Of a stretch of 64,000 bases of DNA, positions 48,261-62,142 are shown one piece after another. Under the pieces are notes generated by a model. It was not told the DNA's origin and searched no databases. It was given only the letters and a program-made list of their open reading frames with translations. Numbering within the stretch: the stretch's first letter is position 1; each line of letters opens with the position of its first letter. The translations under genes and the position numbers were made by a program. Origin of the DNA: Loxodes magnus (Eukaryota; Ciliophora; Karyorelictea; Loxodida; Loxodidae); assembly GCA_946699065.1 (NCBI GenBank), contig CAMPDV010002016.1:27942-91941 (forward strand). The letters are read 5' to 3'.

Positions 48261-48837
48261 TAAGAACAACATGTGTAAGAGAAGGATTTAGATTAGCTAT
48301 CTATAATTAAATATTGCACTAGTGTTGGGAATACTAGTTGATTTTTGCCTTTCATTATAATATCAGTAATGCTAGCTCCATTTAACAAAAAAAATTCTAC
48401 TTAGTAAAAAGATAAAAATTACACCATTTAATCTTTATTCTCAAAATCAGAGCAAAGAAATAAATCTGAAGTAAGATAAATATTTATTAAAAATTAAGAA
48501 TTGTCAAGATAATCAAAACCTTTCTTACTTATGAATATTTGCAAATAAATATTATAATTGATGATTTCAAAGAGTTTAATAAGCATAGCAATATTTAAAT
48601 AAAAATGTTTATTCTAAGAATGCCTTTAAAGAATGCAGTCATGTCAACAGTAAAAAGATTTGCTAAATTAATAAAATATATATAAAAACATTTTCTCTTT
48701 AATAATATACGCTAAATACAATAGATATCTAATTTAAGAAACTATTTCAATCTAAAAACTAATTACTTATACATATAATTTTTAATATGAACTGAATCAT
48801 CGATATATCAAATTCAATTTAATAAACTTTGCTTAAG
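48261..48837. other. Spacer between retroelement and unit copy 2
   Basis: No recognised feature. Homology to window position 1 begins abruptly at 48,838; the true unit boundary may lie to the left, because copy 1 starts at the window edge. Confidence 0.5.
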
Positions 48838-50404
48838 TAAATAGGAATTTGATACATTTGAGTACATTTTCAAGTGTAATCTTTTCAAAAATATTTAAAA
48901 TTTTTTTTAATAAACTTAAAATAATTAATGGAAAATAGTGTAAAAAACTTTTTTTATATGATTAAACTATATGAAATAGTTTTCAAAAGATAAGATAATT
49001 AAATTAAATAAGTACATAAAAATATTTAAATAATATTTAGAAGACCATTAGAGATTTTAAGAACTAGAGTAAATAGAAAATATATTATATTAAAAACCAA
49101 TAAATAGATTTAATGAGCTAAAAAATTCTTTATCAAGATGAGAGTGAAAGAGAACCATGAATGAAATATGCAAACTTTTAAATTTAGCTTAATTTGCCTG
49201 GTTAAATGCCAATAATTATACAATTATGTCTCAATATTTAAAATATTTAAACTCTTATAGTTTATTATTATTACTTATTATTTAAACTTTTAAATAGTGA
49301 ATAAGATTTTTAAATTATTTTAATAATTATCATTTATTTTATTATTTTTAAGCTAAAATATGAAAATTTTCTAATATAATTCTTGATATATATCAATAAT
49401 AAAAATGATAGGATAAATAAAATTTAATCTTTTAGCATTTATAATATTAAAGGATAGTTTTAGTTAAAATATGTTTTTAAATAAAAGAAATAAAGTAATT
49501 TAATTATAGTTAAATATTTTAAGTAAGTATAATTTTCTTATTATTAGCAAATTAATAATAATGACTTATATTTAAATTTCTTTAAACTGACAATTATAAA
49601 ATAATTAATTTTACATAATTATAATAAGTTTAATTAAATTTGATATATAAATTAATAATTTATACTTAACTTTAAAATATAATAAAAGTTAGTTAAGATT
49701 ATTATTATAATTACTTATATTACTTAGAACTAAAAATTATACATTAATTAAATTTATAATTATTGATAATTCTTTATTAATTTTATTTTATACAGTTATC
49801 TCTAAAGATACGTTTAACTATATTTACTTTTAATTTACTAAATTATTGTTTTAATTATTGTAGACATTAATTATCAAATGAGAACTTTTATATTTTTATA
49901 ATCTAGTAATCAAATGCTTATTGTTAACCAATTATTTAAAACTCATATCAAAATTATGAAAAGCATCCTCTTTATTAGTTTTAAATTGATACAAAGATAA
50001 TTAATTCTAGCTAAGCATATAATTATTTAATTATTTTAGATAGTATTTTTAATATTAATATCTTACTATTATAAAGGATTATTTTAAACTATATTTTGCT
50101 ATCATTTAGAATTTATATTATTAAAGTAATAAAGCTAAGGTTCTCTTTAGTTTACTTAGAACTTAAATTCCTTTTAGATATTTCTTCCTTTATATTATCT
50201 ATGTTTTATTAATTATAGTTAAATAAAGAATTCTTTAAATGGCTTAATTAGCAATTTAATTAGTTTTTAGAACTTAAATTTTAATATTTATTTATAAAAA
50301 TAAATGGTATAAATTAAAGCTATTTAGTAATAGTATTTCACTTTAATGAAAGAGTTATTGTACGAAACTGTTTATTTAAATTTTAAATTAAAAGAGTTTT
50401 TTGA

Positions 50405-52745
50405 CATCTATAACTGCATGAATTGCTTCCTTTAATTATAGACATTAGTAAATGTTTTTAATGCTTTTTAATTATAATCTTGATCTCATCAATTTTAAAT
50501 TACTCTTGTTATAGTCTCTCTTTTATGTCTTCCTTTTTTACTTTTTCCATTTCTAATAATTCTAATCTTCTTGATATAAGTTTCTTGTGAAATATTTTTA
50601 TTTATAGATCTAAATATCCCAAATAAGACTTTGGAAAGAAGTTTATAAGTCCTTAATCATATATTATAAAGCGGCTTAAGTCATAATTCTCAATCTTTTA
50701 CGATAGTAAATCTCTTATATTAGAATAGTATATACATTTAAAAATGTGCTAAAATTTTACCATACTCTCCACACATACAGTAGGGATTATCAATAGGATA
50801 ATGACAATCTTAAAAATCTTTTCGAAAACTATAAGATTGGGTTCTAAGTTTATATTTACTGATAATTTATTTTCTAAATTTTTTGTTAAATTTAGTGTAA
50901 GCAATACTAGAAATTGGTTAAGATACGAAATTGTTCAGTATATATTTTAGTTTTTCATTCTCTTAAACTTTTGAGTAGCTGTATTATAAAAATATTATTG
51001 TATTTTATCTCTTATATATTTAGTAAAAATTTTTAATTTGTACTAATCTTAGAATTCTACTGATCGATACTATAGAGATCTGATAATTGCTAAACTTGAT
51101 CATAGCATTGAAATCCTTTTTTTCAGTTGGTAACGAAAAGAGAGCCTATTGTCGATGTTGGAAAATCAATATTTTCTTATTTCATTTTATAATAGAATTA
51201 AAAAAAACTTTATTGCCATAATGTGTTTGAAAGATAACCAGTTTAAATCTATGAAACATAACTTATTTATGTGCTTAAAGTGCTTTTCTTGAAATCATTC
51301 TTATATTTGATTCAATTCTATTCAAAACTCAAGTTATTCCTCTCTGAATACACCATGGTACTAGTTCTCTCCATATTCTGCTTTAGGTAATGTAAAAAGT
51401 CTGCATAAAGTTTTAAAATGCCAAGAAATCACATTCTTATATCTCATAAGTTAAAAACAGCTTTTTCATTGCAACTAAATACTTGATCACGACTTCTCTA
51501 CAATGAGAATTAAAATTCTTCTTCTAATGTAGCATTACATCTAAATATGTTACTTGTTCCTTTTAAATAATTGGTTAATTATCTAATCATAAATTTAAAT
51601 TTTATTATTTCTAATGTTTCTTTAAAATTTAGATGTATTCAGATTTGATAAATTTGATCTTTAATTGATTTTATGTAAAAATGCTTATCTTTAGCACGTT
51701 TTCCGATAGTTATCAATTATTTGTTATATTATTCAAATTTATTAAGTTGTTTATCTGATTTTTATAAATCCCATTTATGAAGGGTGAATCAAATTTCTCT
51801 AATAAATCAGATTGAATAATCTTTTTGTTAAAGCTTTATCATATAGTTTTATAATAATATTAATAAGAGAAATAGGTAGTCAGTTTTTCCAGTCATCTTT
51901 GATTCCTTTTTTTAATATTGAAATTATCGCCAATATATTTAATTCCTAAGGGATTCTTCCAAATTTTAACATATTATTCAGAAAAGATTGAAGAATTATT
52001 ATCAAATATTATCCACCATATTTCAGAAATTCACCTTTTATTCTGTCTGAATCAGCTGATTTTCCATTCGTAATTTCTTGTATTTCTTGTATGGTAAAAA
52101 GATAAAATCCTAATAAATATGAGAGTTGATAATTTTTAATTTCCTATATACTATCTTATATTTTATCTATTTTTTAATTACTGAGAATTATATTATTTAG
52201 TTAGATTAAAATTTTTCTTAAAAATAAATTCTTCCATGACTCAATGGATTTATTTTTGATTTCTTATCAAAATTCATTTAATTTATTATTTTAGGGTTTT
52301 TAATTTTCTTAGTATGTGAAAATATTTCTTTAGCATCTCCATTTAGAAGTAAAAGTTTCTTTTTTGCTTTGTTTTTTCAAAATTTCACAAATTAGAATTG
52401 AAGTCATTCAGAATGTCGTTTCACTTTTTCATGAATATTAGTTACTTATTAGTTTATTCTTCCAGAAATAATGTATGCTTCTTATATACTGAGTTAGCTC
52501 TTTTTAGGCCTACATATTTCTTAGTAAGATCTCGAGGAAATTTGTTATAACTTGAGTCTGGAATAAAGGATCCCAATGTTTAATCAACATATTATTAGAT
52601 GTTATTTTTGATAAATTCATATTAAACTTCAAGATTATCTTAATCTATCTAAAAGAATTCTAGATAAGTTTGCAGGAAAGATTCTAAATATTTTTGACGA
52701 TATATTGCATCTTATAACCTATTTATTTTATATTTCCTCAAATTC
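50405..52745 (-). mobile_element. Non-LTR retrotransposon relic, copy 2 (RT core deleted)
   Basis: Same insertion as 1,600-4,345, carried along by the unit duplication. A deletion joins sequence equivalent to 2,878 directly to 3,258 (junction about 51,682), removing motif A and the ADD box of the reverse transcriptase. Within the C-terminal knuckle an extra A (near 50,755) shifts frame between the Cys pair and the His. The NWLPISL region and the linker remain recognisable. It is a dead remnant. Confidence 0.85.
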
Positions 52746-53087
52746 TTGCTCATCTTCAATTAATCTCATATAAAATTAAGTTTTGTTTTATAAATCAATT
52801 TGCAGAAAAAATTATCTTTTTAAGCTATAATATCATCTTATCACTGTTTATTTTATAAAAGAATTGTTTTAAGAATTAAGTTTTTATCTTTAAATAATCT
52901 AGCAATTTTCAGTTGATATCATACTTTATGAATAAATATAATTACAATCTTTAAAACATTAATAAAATAGATAAATAAACAATAAAATAATGACTATTTA
53001 ATTAGAAAATGAATATGAAAACATTTTAATTTAATTTCTTGATAAGATATTTTAAATTTAAATAAGTGTTTAATCTTTTAAAATCAT

Positions 53088-53918
53088 ATTTATTAAACCA
53101 CTATAGAACAATTTTAAAACCTAAGATAATTCCCCAAAATAACATACACGAAATTAAACAAAAAATATTTGAAAGAAATAATTTGCATCTATAAGATTAG
53201 AAGCCAGTCTTACGCATTTCGAAAGACTCTGAAAGATCGAAATTATATTATTGAAAATCCTTTTTGTATAAGCGGAGAATATGACACTCACCAACATGTA
53301 ATGGAATGTATATATTACATTGATATAAGAGAATGATTGGTCTCCAAAATGGGTTAATGTGATATTTTGAAACTAATAAATTACGATTAACTATATATAA
53401 ACTCTTTTCCTAAGAAAAAAAATAGAAATGGTGGATGAATAAATAAAAATATTCATTCAAATGTTTATCAAAAGGAGGCAAGAAATTCTATAGCAAGAGA
53501 AAGAAGAAGAGCAATACGAGAAATAATAAAAAGAAGCAAATCTAAGAATAGAAAATTTTAATGAAGAGAACGAAGAATAATAAAATCAAGAAAACAAAGA
53601 ATAAGATGTCCAACAAAATTAGATGAAAAATGATGAGGAAGAAGAAGATTGGAACGAAGAGGAAAACGATAGCGAAGATGAAGAAGAAGATTGACAACAG
53701 AAAATAGAAAAAATGAAAGTTAGCTGAAAATGAACAAGAAAGGAGATACTCAGAAGAAAAAAAAACCTAAACTAGAAAATTAGTTCTGAAGAGCAATAAA
53801 CTTGATATATAATAACATTTAAAAACAATATAATACCTTCAATTGGAAGAACATATTCTGAAAATTGAAGGTACCACAAATTTTTTTAGTTAAATTAAAT
53901 TAAATTTATTAAATCACT
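53088..53918 (+). mobile_element. 5'-truncated non-LTR insertion with 15-bp target-site duplication
   Basis: About 801 bp (53,103-53,903) flanked by ATTTATTAAAYCACT (53,088-53,102 and 53,904-53,918). Units 1 and 3 show the uninterrupted site (about 4,675 and 26,880). The body holds the C-terminal part of the same element type as at 47.6 kb: a knuckle with the second Cys changed to Ser (FCISGEYDTHQHVMEC), YIDIREWLVSKMGQCDI with Trp as TGA at 53,334-53,336, then an acidic Glu-rich tail (EEEEDWNEEENDSEDEEED). It ends TTTAGTTAAATTAAATT, a short AAATT tandem tail. Truncation from the 5' side and the tail are typical of target-primed reverse transcription. It arose after the unit duplication. Confidence 0.9.
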
Positions 53919-55200
53919 TTAAACATTATTATATTTATGAATATTTAGTATCTTAAATTAAAAATTACTATATTGTATAATAACCAAACATTTATTAAAG
54001 GAATGTGAAATTATAAATTATAATTTAGTTGTCTAATCATTTAGCATATAACAAAAATAGTTCATTATTAAGGTTGTTTATGAAATTGTGTACTATTAGC
54101 ATTATTGGCTTAGTAGAAGCTTTGCTTTTTATTATGCTATATATGTTTCTTTTTATATTGTACGAAATATTTCTCATTTTTATAGATATAATTATAATAG
54201 TTATTAACTTACACTTTGTATATTATTTTAATTAATACAAAAAATTAAAGCTTTTAACCTTTTTTGATATAATCAAAACTATATTGATTTCTTAATTATT
54301 TACACTTTCATTTTGCTAATTCTTATTATTTAATATTAGAATATAATTTTATTCTTATTTTAGATGGAATATAAGATAATTTACAAGAAAGTGAAGATTT
54401 TTATAATTTTGCATATATTCAAATTATTTATATAGTTTACTAGCAAAATGTTTTTATATGATAAATAATCAATCTATTTTTTAAAAAAGCTTTCAGCTTT
54501 AATAAAATAGCTTCATTAGAAATTCAAATTTTAAGATTAATAAATAAAATCGATTTTCTACATGCACAGTAGATATGCTTAAGTTGCTTAAAATCAGAAA
54601 GTTTATCTTTAAAGCTTTTCTTTTAATATTACAGAATGAGAAAAATTTTAAAGAGAAAAAATACTTAATATAGCAATTTTTCTTAAAAACTTGTTTTCCT
54701 CTTCTAATTAACATCTTTTCGCAAACTAAAAACAGATAGTTAGTCGTAGTAAGCTCTTTTCAAAACTCTTTTACTAATCTTAATTTTTAATATTTTTATA
54801 ATTATTATAATAAAGCAGAATATTTTTAAACTTGATTATAAATTTTTGTTTCTTTATTTTATATAGTTAGGTTAGATATATTATTTGGATCCTTGCTTAA
54901 TTACTTTTTTTAGACTCTTTGTAAATTGGCATAAAATTTATTATTACAGATGTATTTACCTAATTTTTTCTATTTGATTGATCATATTTTTATAAAGAGA
55001 TTTTTTAGCTCTTTTTATTTTAGTTATTTTTAAAAATTTACAATATCCATTAAAAAAATAGTTTTAAGCCCTCTTATAAAAAAAAATTTTACTGATTTTG
55101 TTTCTTCAAAAATTGTCATTTATTTTTTTATATTTACTTCTTAAAAGTCATTTAAAAAACTTTTCAAATCTTTTAAAATTCCATCCCTTTAAGAAAAGGA
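53919..55200. other. Shared AT-rich spacer (copy 2)
   Basis: Equivalent to about 4,690-5,980 and 26,880-28,180. The 68-codon plus ORF at 54,029 and the minus ORF at 54,499-54,714 are not preserved in the sister copies and have no recognisable motif. Confidence 0.45.
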
Positions 55201-55204
55201 TTTA

Positions 55205-56335
55205 TCCATCCCGAAATTCTTTTGTAGCGTATAACTCAGAGCGAAAAAAGGATAATTTTTTCACGATTTCATGGTTATTTTATTATATCTCCTTTTTTCT
55301 TGAGATCCTTTTCATTTAAGTAAATTCTTATAATATTAAAAATTTTAAAACAAATTTTTTCATTTACTCAAAAAGATGTTCAAAATTAAAAATTGTATTT
55401 TTTCCAAAGCATAAACAATAAATTTTTTTTTATAATTTCAAACATAATTAACCTTATCAAAAATATACTTTTAAATAAAAAAGAAAAAATGTTTTGATGA
55501 AAATTTTTCAAAAAATTTTCTTAAAAACAAAAAAATTTTTTTTTATTTTTACAAAAAACCATTTCAACAAAAAAAATTTCCAAACTCTATTTTAATATAA
55601 AATTTTTTTAATTCCTATTTTTTCTCAAAAATCTTTTATATTTGGAATTTTTTCTTGAAATTTTATTCCTATTTTAAAATTTTTATCCCGAAATAATTAA
55701 ATTTATTCCGTGCCGAAAATCTTTGGTAGTGTAAAACGCTGAGCAAAAAAACAAATTTTTTATTTTCATGAAATTTAAGCTCTAAAATTGAAAGATAATA
55801 ATAATAAAAAAACTTAATATCAAAAAATTTTATAATCCAATCGGAAACGAAACATATTAAAATAAAAATTTATTATTGAACTTAAACACAAGAATAAACA
55901 AATTTAAATAAATTTATTAACATATAACTTAAAAAATTAAATTACCATCCCAAAATTCAAAATTTTTTTAGTTTTAAGTCTATTTATAAATTAAAACCCT
56001 TTTTTACATATTAAAAAAATGTATCCCGTCCCAGAAATATTTATCAAAAAAAGTTTTCAAAAAAATTCCTTAAAATTAATTTAAATATTTTTAAAATTAA
56101 TTTCCAAATTTAATTTCAAAAACGATTTTAGATAATCATTTTCGTAATTATTTTAGAAACGCTTTTCTAAGAAATTTTAAAAACTTTTTTAAAAATTACT
56201 TTCAAAATTTTTATTCCAATTTTATAATTTTTTATCCCGAAATCAAAAAATTTTATTCCTATTTAGATTTTTTTATCCCGAAATAATTAAATTTATTCCG
56301 TCCCAGATATCTTTGGTAGTGTAAAACGCTGAGAA
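55205..56335. repeat. Motif array 3' of WD40 copy E
   Basis: CCCGAAA-type motifs at about 55,205-55,247, 55,684-55,743 and 56,274-56,333, with one full block like that at 28,646-29,180 and two degenerate 40-bp units near 56,215-56,290. The first motif (CATCCCGAAATTCTTTTGTA then GCGTATAACTCAGAGC) is longer than its equivalents in the other copies and resembles the inverted one at 43,390, so it may be the older form. Confidence 0.8.
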
Positions 56336-57022
56336 AAAACAAATTTTTTATTTTCATGAAATTTAAACTCTAAAATCGAAAAAATAATGATAAATAAAAA
56401 ACTTAATATCAAAATATTTTATAATCCAATCGGAAACGAAACATATTAAAATAAAAATAAAAATTTATAATATCAATAAATAATAAATAATAAATAATAA
56501 TAATAATTAATAATTAATAATAAATAATAATAATCAAACATAAAAAATAAATAATAAAAAAACAAAATTTAATTTAAAATAAATACTTAATTAAATTTTT
56601 TCAATTAATAATCAAAATTATAAACTTACTTTAACCTTATAAATAATATTTTAACCACTTCACAAAAAAAATGATAATTTATACGCAACTTTAAATTTTT
56701 ACTAAATCTAAAAATAAATCCATAAAATTTTATAGCATAAATTTAAACTTAAATTTATTTCATGCTTTCATTTAACAAAATTATATTTTAAATATTTTTA
56801 AACATTACCACTTTAAATCAACATACCTCACTAATTTCTATAACCTATCACTCAACCTTTTTTTAAACCAATAATATTTAAGAATATAACAAATTTTTAA
56901 TTAATAAATTAAAAAACTTCATATAACTAAAAACATTATTAACATTAAACATTCATTTAAATACATTACCAATATCTTATATCTTTAATCGTAAAATTTA
57001 ATTAAGTCAAATAGCAAGTTAC

Positions 57023-58107
57023 TCAACTCGAAACTCTCCACTTTCTTATTGTCCTGTCATATCCTCCCGATACCAACCATCTATTATCAACACTCAATGC
57101 TATAGAAGATATTGCATCTGTATGCCCTTACAAAGTCTATATACACTCACCCTTATCAAAGTTCCAGATCTTGATTGTTTTATCCCATGAACCAGAAAAT
57201 ATAACACTTGAATCAACACTTAACTGAATACTTGATACACCCCTTGTATGACCTTGAAGAGTACGAATACACTAACCAGAAGAGAAGTCCCATATCTTAA
57301 TAGTACTGTCAACAGAACCCGATATTATATACCTATTATCCTTAGACACTATCACCGAATAAACTGAGTCTGAATCCCCAGTAAGATTTCGCACAAGCTG
57401 ACCTGTCTAGAAATCCAAAATTTTTATAGTTTTATCAGCAGATCCCGATATAATATATCTAGAGTCATAGGAGATTACTACCGATATAACTATATCAGTA
57501 TGTCCAGACAAAGTTCTTTGGAGATCACCATTGAGGAAATTTCAGATCTTTATAGTTGTATCAACAGATCCTGATACTATATAGCTAGAGTCAGTGGAGA
57601 TTACTACCGAGTAAACTAAGCCAGTATGCCCCGTTATAGTTCTTAGGATAGCACCAGTCTATAAGTTTCAGATCTTGATCGTGTTATCAGCAGATCCCGA
57701 TACGATATAGCTAGAGTCCTAGGAGATTACTACCGATAAAACTTCAGAAGTATGTCCCTGTTATAGTTCTTATGAAGGAACCTGTCTGGAAATTCCAGAT
57801 CTTTATCAAATATTCAGGAAATGCTGAACTTGATACTATTCAATTCATATCACTTGATATGGCGACAGAGAAAACAACTGAAGTGTCATAAATGATCTAG
57901 TCTAAAAAATATTAAAGAAATACCTTTACTTTGGTCATAACTGATCCTATTTATTAACTTTTAGTAGCATAAATTAGGCAGAATTTCATACTTAAAATGA
58001 AGTAGAGATATTTTCCCTAGTATGTGGCTTCTCGCTCTTAAGAGTTTTCTTAAAAAAATAATTTTAGTAAATTGCTTTTCTTTTTTCTCCGTTTATTTTA
58101 TCTCCAT
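57023..58107 (-). pseudogene. Seven-bladed WD40 gene, copy E (1-base frameshift)
   Basis: Same start (ATG at 58,107, MEIKQTEKKEKQF), same intron (57,902-57,923) and same end (WRVSS-TGA) as the other copies, with seven blades (GHTSEVLSVV, GHTGLVYSVV, GHTDIVISVV, GDSDSVYSVI, GHTRGVSSIQ, GHTDAISSIA recognisable). The span minus 22 nt is not divisible by 3: one extra C in the CCC at 57,756-57,758, where copy C has CC, shifts frame at the start of blade 2. Other losses include KILDF for KIWDF and GD for GH in blade 5. It may be a true pseudogene, or a single-base sequence error in an otherwise expressed copy; the other blade changes favour relaxed selection. Confidence 0.85.
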
Positions 58108-60663
58108 TTTATTTTTATAACTTACTTCAATAACTATTTAATTAAAATAACTCAATTAATTTTGCTGATTTAATTTCAATATAATTAAACAATTAAATTA
58201 TTTATTAAGCATACTTATAAGTATCTTCTAAAACATTGATTTTTCTATTTTTTGTCTTAAAACAAGACAAGATATTAAACTAATAGTGTAAAAGCTTTTA
58301 TAATTTTAATTATTTTATATCCTTTTACTTTTAAATGAAAGGATAAGTTATTATTTAAAAAGTTTTATAACGAAGAATTTATATCCCTATTATAATAACT
58401 TTAATATGCATTTATTAGTTACTACTTATTTGCGCTTTAAATCAAAGACTCTTAATAAAAAAACCTTATTTCTTTATAGACTCTTTTAATTGGTAAATAA
58501 AATATTACAATTCTTTTAAATCTACTGTTATTAATTATTATTTTTCACTTACTTTTAATCAAAAAAAATTATTTCTTTAAGCTATTTACTAATTAAAAAA
58601 AAGTAAATAAAATTGAGTTTCTTATTAATTAGTTTGAATAAATATTAAAAAAACATCAAATTATTTAAAACAAAGCATTTTAGAATTTATAAGATAAAAT
58701 CTTTTAATTGCCCACTTTCTTACTACTATTTCATTAAAACTTTTTATTTATAAAGGTATCTCTTATAATAATAAACTAATATAATTTATTATAATGTTGA
58801 TTCTAAGCAAAATATATAAATGTAATAAATATAAGTAGTAGAAAGTAAATATTTAAACTAATTATAAATGGTGTATCACTAATTATATCTTACAATTATT
58901 AAATAGTAATATTTAATTTTATTATTAAAATAAGCTTTAATATGTTTAATTATGTCTATTAAATACTTAAAATTTTTCCTTTTAGCTTTATTAGTTATTA
59001 ATTAATTTCTCTTTAATTTAGATATTAGATTAGTTATAATTAATACATTTAGATAACTTTCTCTTTTTATAGCAAACTAATATTATATTTATTATTTATG
59101 TTATTTTTGTAATTATCATTTCTAATTAATAATTACCTAAATTATTCTAGATTATTTAAAGATAAAAACTTAATTCTATTATTATATACAAATCTATATT
59201 ATATTGCTAACACTATTAATACTCTCTTTCTTAAAATTAGTTGTTTGTTCTTAAGAAAATTATAAGCTTTTAAGAAAGAAAGCATATTTTTAATATCTTC
59301 TATTATTATTTTCTGAATTAATAGAAAGGGTAAACTTAACATAATATGTTTCTTTGTAGTATGAGATAATATAAGTATTAGATTAACTAGTATAATTTAT
59401 TTAAAACTAAAATTAAAGCCACAATAAATCCTAGTCTAGTTGACTTTAGTCATAAAATTTAAAAAGAATACAGTCTTTAGTAGTAATAAGAAAGTATTTA
59501 AATAAACATAATGAAAGTGAGAAAAATATTAAACCTACAAGATAAGAGTTTTAAAGCTTAAATTTAAATTTATTAATTAAAAGATTTAAGAATATCATTT
59601 GCTATCTAGAATGAAATAGCTGCTAAACTTTAATTTTTTTCTGAATAAATTAAAATAATCAATTGTAACCAAAAGACATGCTTGATATTTAAAAAATATT
59701 TAAGTTTGCAAGTAGTTACAAATTGGATATTGAGCATGGTTTAACAAGTACTTCTTAAGAAAAATAGAATAACAAAAGTTTTATAGAAGAATAAATATTA
59801 TAGAATTCCAGTGCTTCTAAATAGAAAAAAAGAAATCACTAAAATTTAATTAATCAAAGTCTTAAATAAAAAGCTGTGATTAAATGAGAAATGTACATGT
59901 CCAAAGTGGTTGCCAAAATGTCTACTTTGAACTTATAAATCTAAGAATTGTCCTTTTGAAAAAAACAAAAAAATGTAAATCCTTCTAGAACTAGAATATT
60001 CAATGGCTTTTATAAAATTTAGATTGAAATATTCATGCAATAGCTCGAGATTTAAATTTTCGAAGTAGCATAATTTTACACACTCTTTAAGTTTTTCAAT
60101 TTCTTGATTATCTTAAATCAAAAATTTTCAGTTACGTTTATTTTTTATTCTCTTAGGAATATAAAAATTGCTGTTTTTTTCTCCAACTTTGCAATATCTT
60201 AGATTGAATTTGCTGCTTCATTCACTACACTATTCAATAGACATAAATTTAAATCCCAAAACTACAAAAGCATTCATACTTTAGTCTCTTGAAAACATTA
60301 TCAGTCTAATCCTTTAAAGCTCTATATGCTTAACTTCCCTTTTCTTAATTTAAATCATATTACACTACTTTGATTTCCTTATATCTTTAAGCTAAAATAA
60401 ACCTAAAATATTAACTACCATAAAAAAGCATTAAAGCTAGATTTTATTTTTAAATTAGTTTAATATACTTATTAGCAAATTTCTTGTAAATAAAAGCTTA
60501 GAATGAAATATATAGTATATTTAAAGGTTTAATGTATCTTGTTAGTTTATTAAGATACATAAATAAGAAGTATTATACAGAATTAGGCTATCTTTAATTA
60601 AAGATACTGAGTCTAGTAATCTTAATAATATATTAATTTAACTAGTAATGCTCCAATAAATAA
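58108..60663. other. Shared AT-rich spacer (copy 2)
   Basis: Equivalent to 7,979-10,540. Nothing recognised beyond the weak minus-strand patches noted for copy 1. Confidence 0.45.
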
Positions 60664-62142
60664 TCAATTAAATACTTTAATGGATTTATTAACTCTGAGG
60701 CTAGTACTTTGAAGTTGTTTTTTTGGTCAGTTTGAACTTGCTTTCTTCTCTAATCATTTCAATTTACTGCTCATTGATATGTAGTTCCTCGCTCTTACAC
60801 TTAGTTTGTCTTTCTTTAACATAAATTTTAAGAAGATAAACTGAAAGAAACTAAGCCAGCCACTAAACTATCTTAATTGATTCATATAAGCAAACAGCTA
60901 CTTTGAAGTTAAATCTACTTCTTAGCTTCAATAATGTAAATCTTCTAAAAAAGAATAATATGAAGTTGTCTATTTTCTTTTACGAAAAGCTTTAAAATAA
61001 ATCTACAAAATGTTTTTTGTTTTAAGCTCCAGATTCCACTTATTAGGTAAGTAAATGATATATATGTTCCTTAATCCTTAAATCTTATAGCTTAAATTGA
61101 TTATTTTTTTGCTTTTTTCTTCCTTCTCAAAGAAAGTTCTTTAGTATCTTTATATTGCTAGATACAACTCCTCATTGTAGCATAGCTCTTAGACTAAACT
61201 TGCAATTTAAAAAATTGAAAGCAGGGAGTTTAAAAATTTTTTACAAGTTAGTTTTACTTGGCAGTTATATTCAACATGTTAAAAACAATAGGAGACTCAT
61301 TGAGATTCTTTAATTTTAAATATCTATCGTTGATGGGATATTCCTATACTTTTTTCTTTTTTTAATTCCTTTAGTTTAAACTATTCTTTCATAGTAATAA
61401 TTCTTCTAAACCTCTGATGGTTTTATCAGATAATCTTTAAACTATATTTAGTTTCTTTCAAATCTACCCGTTTATATCCAACGAGGTCTGGATTAAAAGC
61501 TAACCGTCTATTTCGTTTCTATCTTTGAAGATGTGACTTTATTTTAAAGATTAAGTTTCATACTGGGAATGTTTTGTTTTTGGTATTTCGTCTTTTTCTG
61601 TTTCTTTGATTTTATTCGGGTATCAGGCTTAATATTATATATATCAAAATATAGCGAAAAAACTTCCAAAGCTTGATTAGTCTTCTATATATTTTTCTGT
61701 TTATCAAACATTTCTAACTACAAAAATATCGCAATTCTAGCAATGAAGTTAAGTAGAAATCAGACAGCAATTTAATGTTCTCCGCAGCCTTCATCAAAGA
61801 GTTCAAAATTTTTAGCAATCCTTAGAGAAATTAACATCACTAATAAGAATCTCTCGTTTGGAAGTATTTGAGGCTTTTAAATATTTCTTAGATGAATTCA
61901 TAGACAAAACCAGTCAAGCAATTAATGACAAATATAAGATTGTCCAAATACCTCGCTTTATCTTAATTTTAAGCTCATTCTTAGTGTCTATTATTTGCTT
62001 CATTCAACATTCTCTACTTTTTACTAAAATTTGGACTATAGAAATTGATATCTGACTCTGTCTTTTAGATCACTGTTTCTTATTAGAATAGAATTAAATT
62101 TTCATCTTGCTGACTTTTCTTTAATGTTCCTTTATTCACCAT
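60664..62142 (-). pseudogene. Copy 2 of the coiled-coil gene, 3' half frame-broken
   Basis: Homologous to 10,541-12,015, with the start ATG at about 62,142. The first part (to about 61,790) is nearly identical to copy 1. The 3' half carries indels relative to copy 1: one extra T near 60,720, five extra bases near 61,180, and single losses near 61,395 and 61,458. The net change is four bases, so the coiled-coil frame cannot be continuous in both copies. If copy 1 is functional, this one is not. Confidence 0.4.
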
